A DNA stretch of 64,000 nt from Posidonia oceanica (Eukaryota > Streptophyta > Magnoliopsida > Alismatales > Posidoniaceae): assembly GCA_037176725.1 (NCBI GenBank), contig JAZBRS010000059.1:12325001-12389000 (forward strand), in the 5' to 3' direction. Shown here one piece after another: positions 57,414 through 64,000 of this stretch. Position 1 is the stretch's first letter. Each line of letters opens with the position of its first letter. Below the pieces are notes generated by a model that worked only from the letters and a program-made list of their open reading frames with translations, made no database searches and was not told where the DNA came from. The translations under genes and the position numbers were made by a program.

Positions 57414-58616
57414 ATGGGATATCCAACTCTTGAAACCCCAGTGCACTGTTCTGAAGCCCTGCGGGGCTGGATTGGCAAGCTTACTCAGGAAGACTGCGAG
57501 AAGCTGTGCCTCTAGGGCATATCCACAAAACTACTGAAGGCGGCTGATGTCGAAGTGAGCCATCACCTTCTGTGCGCTGCCGCAAGATTCTGGAAGCCGG
57601 CGCACCATGTCTTCCGTTTCGGAAGGACTGAATTGACACCTACTCTGGAAGAGGTGCGCCGCATCTGTGGCTTCTCCCAACTGATGGGACCGCCCATTTT
57701 CATGAGGCGCGACAAATACATAGCAGTCCTCTGCAAGCTATCTAGGCTATCTACTGACCGGTGCCAGCAAAGACTGATCTGCACCAGCGGCCCCACGCCC
57801 ATGCTGTGCTTACACTACTTTGATGAGATCATAGACAAGTGTGTTGAACTCGGAGATGATTTATGACTTCGGGGATTTGTCACCCGATTTCTGGGAGAGC
57901 TGATCTTCACTCATGGCCGGATGACAGTCGTGATAGAAATTGCTGAAATTGCACTTGCTGTGGTGACTAGGTAGATCGACCTGGCACCAGTCGTCTTGGC
58001 TGAAACTTACTGCGAACTGGACCGCATCTCCCACCGCTGCTGCCACTTCCACGGCTGCGGAGTACTAGTACAGTTCTGGCTAGCTGCACACCTTGAACTG
58101 AACTTGCTGCGACCCCGAGGCCACATCATTAAAACATACTGCAACAGCGGCCACGCCAGGACAATCAAAAAGGTCCCCGAAGAATACAAGAAGCTATCTG
58201 AGTTGACAGACGACATCGTCACGTGGCGCATCATCCCATCTGCGGCTGAACCTTTCACTATCTTCTTCGACACCCGCAATGCACGACTCGTGGTGCTGCC
58301 TGGATTCACCGGAGGCATGGAGTATTACTCCATCCGGGTCATGCGGTAGTTTGGCCTCCAGCAGGGCGCCTTCATAGGCAGCACAGCCCCAAGGCTCCTT
58401 CAAGCATATCCTTATGGGACAACATCTGCTACAACAAAGCTGGCTGATCTCATGCAGCATGGAGTGCAGTCTACTGACTTGGCATCTACACAAGGCTCGG
58501 GATGTACTCCCGAATATCTGACAGAGGTACAAGCTTTCTGGCCTATCAGCGAAATACCTCCTGGCGCTCCGCAGTTCTCTGATTCCAGAAAAGCAAAGAA
58601 AGCTTGGACCGACTAG
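57414..58616 (+). pseudogene. Extra ORF of P2, DUF7745 / plant-mobile-domain-like protein
   Basis: One frame of 401 codons from ATG 57414 to TAG 58614. It carries segments I recognise from a transposon-associated plant family (DUF7745, related to the plant mobile domain): FWKPAHHVFRFGRTELTPTLEEV (57585), ICGF..PPIFMRR, and later a W-R/I-I-P block and FGLQQG (58348). No enzymatic motif or membrane segment is seen. Four in-frame stops (TAG 57513, TGA 57864, TAG 57972, TAG 58347) are the only breaks, with no frameshift, so decay is recent. Ogre elements carry an extra ORF upstream of gag; here it lies downstream of integrase. The role in the element is unknown. Family assignment is from memory. 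Confidence 0.7.
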
Positions 58617-59150
58617 AGCATCCATGTAACTGCCAGTCTATCTTCTGCTGTAAACTTTTGGCCTGTCACAGGCATGTAATCAAGTTCAATCAATACAAAG
58701 GCATTTTGAGCCATCTGCTTGCATTTCAAATCTGCTTCAAGCGCATGCATGATCATATCAATCATATCTGCGGGGCCCCTAGCCAGACTCGCTGCCAAAC
58801 ACCGCAGGAAAGTCCTCATCAATCAACTCAACTGCTGACCCATGACATCTGAACAAGCAAGCTACCAGGCACCGTCATCCGGATCTCCATCAGTGGGCTG
58901 GCACCCCCAACTGCCCGGTGATAGGTCCGTCAACTTGTCATCATCCTTGGGCTGGTACCCCAAACTACTCGTCTGGCAAACACGACAGTTTTGTCTTCAT
59001 CCGCTACTTTCGATGCCAAGGATGCGCTGGCCGACCCCTGGTATCATCCTGATACCAGGGGCATCTTTTGATCACCCCTTGGTATCACTCTCCCTCTCTT
59101 TCCCCCATGATATTCCTGGTATCATGGGATGAATCGCCCTCGTGAAACCT
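58617..59150 (+). other. P2 3' region with shared hairpin modules
   Basis: After ~270 bp without features, the module GGGCTGGCACCCCCAACTGC followed by CCGGTGATAGGTCCGTCAAC appears (58896-58945) and again at 58948-58985. At about 59036-59065 CCCCTGGTATC pairs with GATACCAGGGG. These are the same modules as in P1 and M. Confidence 0.75.
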
Positions 59151-59153
59151 ATT

Positions 59154-59780
59154 CACTTACCGGTCGATAAGTCCAATATTTTATCATCTCTCTCCCTTTG
59201 CCGGTCGATAAGTCCGATATCTTATCATTCCTTTATCCCCTCTTTGCTGGCCGATAAGTCCGATATCTTATCATTCTATTCTTTTATTCATTTGCCGACC
59301 GATAAGTCCGATATCTTATCATCTCTTTCCCTTTGCCGACCGATAAGTCCGTATCTTATCATTCCTTTATCCCCTCTTTGCCGGTCGATAAGTTCGATAT
59401 CTTATCATTCTATTCTTTTATTCATTTGCCGGCCGATAAGTCCGATATCTTATCATCTCTTTCCCTTTGTCGGCCGATAAGTCCGATATCTTATCATTCC
59501 TTCATCCCCTCTTTGCCGACCGATAAGTCCGATATCTTATCATTCCATTCTTTTATTCATTTGCCGGCCGATAAGTCTGATATCTTATCATCTCTTTCCC
59601 TTTGCCGGCTGATAAGTCCGATATCTTATCATTCCTTCATCCCCTCTTTGCCGGCCGATAAGTCCGATATCTTATCATTCTATTCTTTTATTCATTTGTT
59701 GGCCGATAAGTTCGATATCTTATCACCCCTTTCCCTTTGCCGGTCGATAAGTCCGATATCTTATCAATCCTTTTCTTATC
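59154..59780 (+). repeat. Satellite array 1: GATAAG-TCCGATAT-CTTATC, ~14 monomers
   Basis: Every monomer has a 6-bp stem with an 8-nt loop (for example 59207-59226). Spacers alternate in a fixed order (TCTCTTTCCCTTTG, then TTCCTTYATCCCCTCTTTG, then a TTCTATTCTTTTATTCATTTG type), giving a three-monomer higher-order repeat of ~125 bp. ORFs running through are artefacts. Confidence 0.93.
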
Positions 59781-59982
59781 AATCTTTTTCAATCAATCAA
59801 TCATTCTTTTTCTTATCAATCAATCACTCTTTTTCTTATCAATCATCAATCACTCTTTTTCTTATCAATCAATCACTCTTTTTCTTATCAAACTTTCAAT
59901 CAATCAATCACTCATTTTTCTTATCAATTATCAATCACTCTTTTCCTTATCAATCAATCAATCACTCTTTTTCTTATCAATC

Positions 59983-60026
<44 letters not shown>

Positions 60027-60027
60027 C
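59781..60027 (+). repeat. CTTATCAATCAATCACTCTTTTT array and (AATC)n microsatellite
   Basis: About nine short units derived from TTATCAATCAATCAC, ending in a pure (CAAT)n run at 59985-60027. It separates the two hairpin arrays. Confidence 0.9.
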
Positions 60028-61040
60028 TGCTCTTTCCGGTTGATAGGACCGTAAACTATCATCTTGGGTTGGTGTCTTATGTAGCCCGCAGTTGTGTTAT
60101 ACAGCTGACATCCAGTAACTGTCCCTCGTAATTGCACTTTCCGGTTGATAGGGCCGTAAACTATCATTCTCTGGCTGATGATCCAAAACTCATCCTGGGC
60201 TGATATCCAAAACTATCACTTGCAATTACGTTATACGGCTGACATCCAGTAACTATCCCTTGCAAATGCACTTTCCGGTTGATAGGACCGTAAACTATCG
60301 CTCCCGGTTGATAGGCCCGTAAACTATCGCTCCCGGTTGATAGGCCCGTAAACTATCGCTTCCAGTTGATAGGATCATAAACTATCACTTGCAATTGCAA
60401 TATACGGCTGATAACCAGTAACTATCCCTCATGATTGCGCTTCCCGGTTGATAAGTCCGTAAACTATCGCTTCCGGTTGATAGGTCTGTAAACTATCGCT
60501 CCCAGTTGATAGGCCCGTAAACTATCGCTTCCGGTTGATAGGTCCGTAAACTATCGCTGTGCCAATCATGTTACACGGCTGATATCCAGTAACTATCACT
60601 CGCAAATGCCCTTTCCGGTTGATAGGACCGTAAACTATCGCTCCCGGTTGATAGGCCCGTAAACTATCGCTCTCGGTTGATAGACCCGTAAACTATCGCT
60701 TCCGGTTGATAGGACCGTAAACTATCATTCTCTAGCGTTTGCGTTATACGGCTAATATCCAGTAACTATCACTCATGGATTGTGCTTCCGGTTGATAGGA
60801 CCGTAAACTATCGCTCCCGGTTGATAGGCCCGTAAACTATCGCTTCCGGTTGATAGGATCGTAAACTATCCTGCACAATCAAGTTTTACGGCTAATATCC
60901 AGTAACTATCACTCACAACTACTTCCGGTTGATAGGTTCGTAAACTATCGCTTCCAGTTGATAGGTCCGTAAACTATCACTTACGGTTGATAGGTCCGTA
61001 AACTATCGCTTCCGGTTGATAGGACCATAAACTATCTAGC
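60028..61040 (+). repeat. Satellite array 2: CCGGTTGATAGGNCCGTAAACTATC, ~25 monomers
   Basis: ~29-bp monomers with a GATAG / CTATC stem and a 9-nt loop (for example 60042-60060) are grouped in runs of 2-4. They are separated by a ~45-bp unit with TTATACGGCTGATATCCAGT and AACTATC. Hypervariable 3' untranslated regions of Tat/Ogre elements are a known source of plant satellites. Confidence 0.93.
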
Positions 61041-61429
61041 CGATAAGCCCGACACCTTATCACCCTCTTCGCACGACTTTGTCCCAGGAAAGCGAAGTCC
61101 CGCATCCCCTTGCGATAGGAGAGTCGGCCTCTCTCCCCTCGCACCCTTTTTTGCTAGCTTGCTCCCTGGGCAGGGACAAGCAGTACTTTTCTTTCTCGCC
61201 TTGTCGTGCAAGTTTGGCCTGCCTACTGGGTCTTTGCGCCACATCGCGTTTCTCTTTTAGCATTTTTTTTTTTTTTGCATCATCTTTGCACTTTCCTTTT
61301 CTAGCACTGCATACTAGTCTAACAGCATCAATATCATCTGCATTGCATCAGCATTCTTAGCTATACTAACTTTTGCACTAACGTTTGCATTGCATTTGCA
61401 TTGGCATGCATTGCATACATTGCATCTCA
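61041..61429 (+). other. Unassigned spacer before the second B LTR
   Basis: A ~200-bp mixed segment (61070-61260), a T run (61263-61277) and a GCATT-rich stretch (61330-61430). No PPT or LTR start is found where expected, so the boundary was deleted or rearranged. Confidence 0.55.
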
Positions 61430-64000
61430 TATTTTTAGTATTTTCTTTGACTTTCAAAAAATTATTTTCTTTCAACCACTCTCTTTCTCCTTTACTCCTC
61501 CATTTCTCCCTTTTCTTCTTCCTTTTCCTCATCTTTTCCTTCCTCTTACTAAATCCCTAAAAAAATCCTTAAAAACCTTTAAAAACTCTAAAGCAAAATG
61601 AAAACAAACCAAAACCCTAAAAGAAATAATTAAAGACATTAAACAAACAATTAAAAAACCAAAACCTGACTAAATCTAGCTAAAATGGAAAAATAAGAAT
61701 GCAACTTAAAAATGCAAAACAAACAAAAAGAAAATGCTGTAAAATCAACGAAAAAACCAAAATGTAATCAAAACAAATAAAAGTAAAAATCCTATTAAAA
61801 ACAATCAAGAAAACAAATCCTAAAAGAAAGAAAACACTTAAGAAATGCAAGGGCTAGTAATTAAGAAAGAAAAACTTAACTTAACAATTCTAAAAGAAAC
61901 AATTCGAAAACTTAATTAAAAAATAAAAACAAACAATCAAAAATCTAAGAACACTTAATTAAAAACTTAACAAGAAAACCTAACCTAAAAAAAAATTTAA
62001 AAGAACTTAACAAACAAAAATCAAAAACAAATCAAAGAAGACTTAAAAAATAAAGGCTAAAATCAAAAATCTTAAACTCACCCTAATTGATCTAAAAACA
62101 AACTTTTAAAAATCCTAATTAACATCCCAAGTATTTAACAAGAAAAACATAATTAAAAAACAACTTAAAAGACTTAACAAACATTTAAACAAAATCAAAA
62201 ACAAATCAAAAACAAAGAAAACCCTAAAAACCCTAATCAAAACTAAATCTCTTTAAACCTAATTAACCAATTAAAAACAACCATTAAAAAACTTAATCAA
62301 AGTCCTAACCTTAAGCACAACTATTCTAAAAATCTTTTCTATTTTTATTTTGTTTTTATCTTTTTTATTTCCTTCTTCTTTCCCCACTTCTTTTCCCTCC
62401 CTTCCTTTCTTTCTTTCTTTCTATTTTTTCTTTTTTCTTGGGCCCAGTCTGGCCCGTTCCCCTCCTTCCTTCTTCCTTTCTTTTTTTTTCCTTTCGCGCG
62501 AAGCCCGATTCGCAGTCCACAGCCTTCTTCCTCCTCTTCTGTCCTTCTTCTTCTTCTTCTTCTCCCTTAGATTCCTCCCGCTAGTCTCCCTCTCCTCTTC
62601 AAAAAATTTTGATTTCTCTTCTCCCTCCTGATCACCTCAGCCTCCAGCTCATCTCCACCTCTCTTGTGTCTCAGCAGCTTCTCCAGGGGGGCAATAATTA
62701 CCGTCACCTCTGGCCGTCCTTCCTCTGCAGCAGCAGCCTCCTGCCGGTGGAATTCGAATTCCACTACGTGTTTCTCCTCCCCAGCAGCTGCTTAAAACCC
62801 CCAGCAACCTCCTCCTTCATCGCCTTTTCGCCGTCCGAGAGAGAGAGAGCATCCAGAGCCCAGAAGCCACCCCGATACTCCCTCTCTTCCTCTGCAAATT
62901 CTGTAGCTCTTCTTCCTCTTCCTTCTCATCCAATCCAGAACCCCAAACAGCCCTCAAACTTCTCCCAATTCCTCCCCCAAATCCCCCCAAACATCCAGCA
63001 CTTCAACCCCTCCATTCCACGACCGAACCACCCCAGCATTTCACTCCATCCACCCTGAAAACACAGCAGAACCCAATACCCCCTCCTCTCAAATTTCTGA
63101 GCACACCAGACCCACAAATCCCACCAAACTCCACCAAGCAACTCCCTAGAATCTCACCTTCTAAACCCACCTGAGCTTAAGCTCTAATCCGCACCACAGA
63201 CCAAATCCATCACCACAAACACCTGTGATCCATTCTGCCCAGAAATCAACCCAACAGCCCTCTCCTTCTCCAAGCCTCCACTGACCCTCCTGAGCATCCA
63301 GAAACACTCACGAACCCTCCAAAAGCTCGCCGCCATGTTCCAATCGATCCGGAGAGAAGCAGACACCTCCCCCCACCTCAGGCGACTCCTGCAGCACCCA
63401 TTGAAGCGAAATCCTTCTCTAGGCTGCGAAGCTTCGCTCCGGACGTCCAGAAAGCATCGGAGTACTCCACTGATCCATTCCCAGCACACCCGAGCCGACG
63501 AGGAGCTCTGCAACAGCCAGACGATCTCCGCCGGCGATCACTGAAGCACCAGATGTCGGGGGAACTCCTCAGCCACAGAATCAGGTACCACTCTTCTCCC
63601 TTAGTCTAGTTTTTCTCCTCTCATGCTTTTCTGCCTTTTAGTTTAGTGTTTCCTCCCCTCTTCCGCCGAGTTGTCGCCGCCGTCGTCTCGTCTTCTCCGG
63701 TGAGCTCCGCGACTGGAATCATTGCTCCGGCAGTAGAACTCGCATCCAGGGATCGCCCGAGCTCCGCACCGACTCCAGGATCACTCTGGTGGCTTTAGAA
63801 TGCCACGACGACGCTCCGATCATCTTGCCAGCCTCCGAGTAGGTCTGCAGACCTCCGACACCGCTTCCGGCCATCTCCAGGCAACGTCATCGCCCTCCGA
63901 TGCAGTCTAGACCTCCGTCAGCCTCTGATGAACATCACCGACCTTCCCGCGCGTGCCCAGCAGCCCCCCTCCACCGGTCATGGCCACTAGTAGCTCTGTG
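61430..64000 (+). mobile_element. Second family B LTR, 5'-truncated, continues past the window
   Basis: From ATTTTTAGTATTTTC the sequence aligns with 40884-43124 of the P2 5' LTR, with roughly two differences in one 125-bp stretch I compared by eye. It lacks the first ~570 bp of the LTR but has ~330 bp (62597-62930) missing from the first copy. It is most simply P2's 3' LTR after a deletion. The M2 LTR also contains the extra 330 bp, so the first copy lost it. Confidence 0.85.
62747..62797 (+). promoter_or_regulatory. Candidate LTR promoter: palindrome, ACGTG and TTAAAA
   Basis: A perfect 18-nt palindrome GTGGAATTCGAATTCCAC (62747-62764), ACGTG (62766-62770) and TTAAAA (62792-62797), then GAGAGAGAGAG near 62835. 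Palindrome-to-TTAAAA spacing (27-28 nt) equals that in M2 (16545-16596). It lies in the segment missing from the P2 5' LTR. Confidence 0.42.

Noticed and set aside
59142..60054. Long Ser/Ile/Asp-rich ORFs through the satellite arrays
   Set aside because: The periodicity follows the DNA monomer; no domain and no codon structure independent of the repeat.
61430..64000. Independent solo LTR unrelated to P2
   Set aside because: Near-identity to the P2 5' LTR in the stretch compared and its position after P2's 3' arrays favour a truncated 3' LTR, though the missing start leaves some doubt.

Overview
The window looks like heterochromatic DNA from a flowering plant. It is built almost entirely of nested, broken LTR retrotransposons of the Ty3/gypsy Tat (Ogre-like) lineage. 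The evidence is very long LTRs (3.3-6 kb) opening TGTTGACACC or TGTAGACACC, a primer-binding site TGGCGACTCCRCTGGGGA, Tat-type gag, a second RNase H domain between the reverse transcriptase/RNase H and the integrase, and TTTAGGG-like (plant telomere-type) tracts inside one LTR family. I found no intact cellular gene, rRNA, tRNA or CRISPR array. The species cannot be named from this sequence.

Layout. 1-1925: part of an LTR of family A (minus strand), inserted in a minus-strand gag fragment (1926-2685). 2686-5262: a plus-strand pol fragment (protease tail, G-patch, RT-RNase H, start of the second RNase H) broken by stops. 5263-7961: truncated family C LTR (minus) that received a 1.2-kb processed copy of methylcrotonoyl-CoA carboxylase alpha subunit (6545-7760). 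7962-12354: minus-strand internal region of a gag-only element, rich in hairpin repeats. 12355-18338: a B-type LTR (minus) standing where most of that element's gag should be. 18339-20245: gag start, leader and PBS of the same element. 20246-25011: full family C LTR flanked by a polypurine tract on one side and a PBS on the other, so it is shared by two internal regions. 25012-30448: internal region of the second gag-only copy, whose gag is cut at 30448 by the next insertion. 30449-40310: plus-strand element P1 (family A LTR, PBS, leader, gag, no pol, hairpin-rich 3' region), itself interrupted. 40311-64000: plus-strand element P2 (5.45-kb family B LTR, PBS, leader, gag, protease, RT, RNase H, second RNase H, integrase, an extra ORF resembling the transposon-associated DUF7745/plant-mobile-domain-like family, two hairpin satellite arrays, and a second B LTR lacking its first ~570 bp).

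How the parts relate. P2 is the only element with a near-complete pol set. The P1 and M elements carry gag but no pol. All share the PBS, the 3' (R/U5-like) LTR blocks, the gag start (M-A-Q-Y/H), a leader hairpin and the same 3' hairpin modules, which fits gag-only elements depending on a pol donor like P2. The most notable structure is a set of repeated stem-loops in the LTR, leader and 3' region whose two arms change together between copies. Reading frames are broken mainly by TAG stops, several at positions where a homologous copy in the window encodes Gln.
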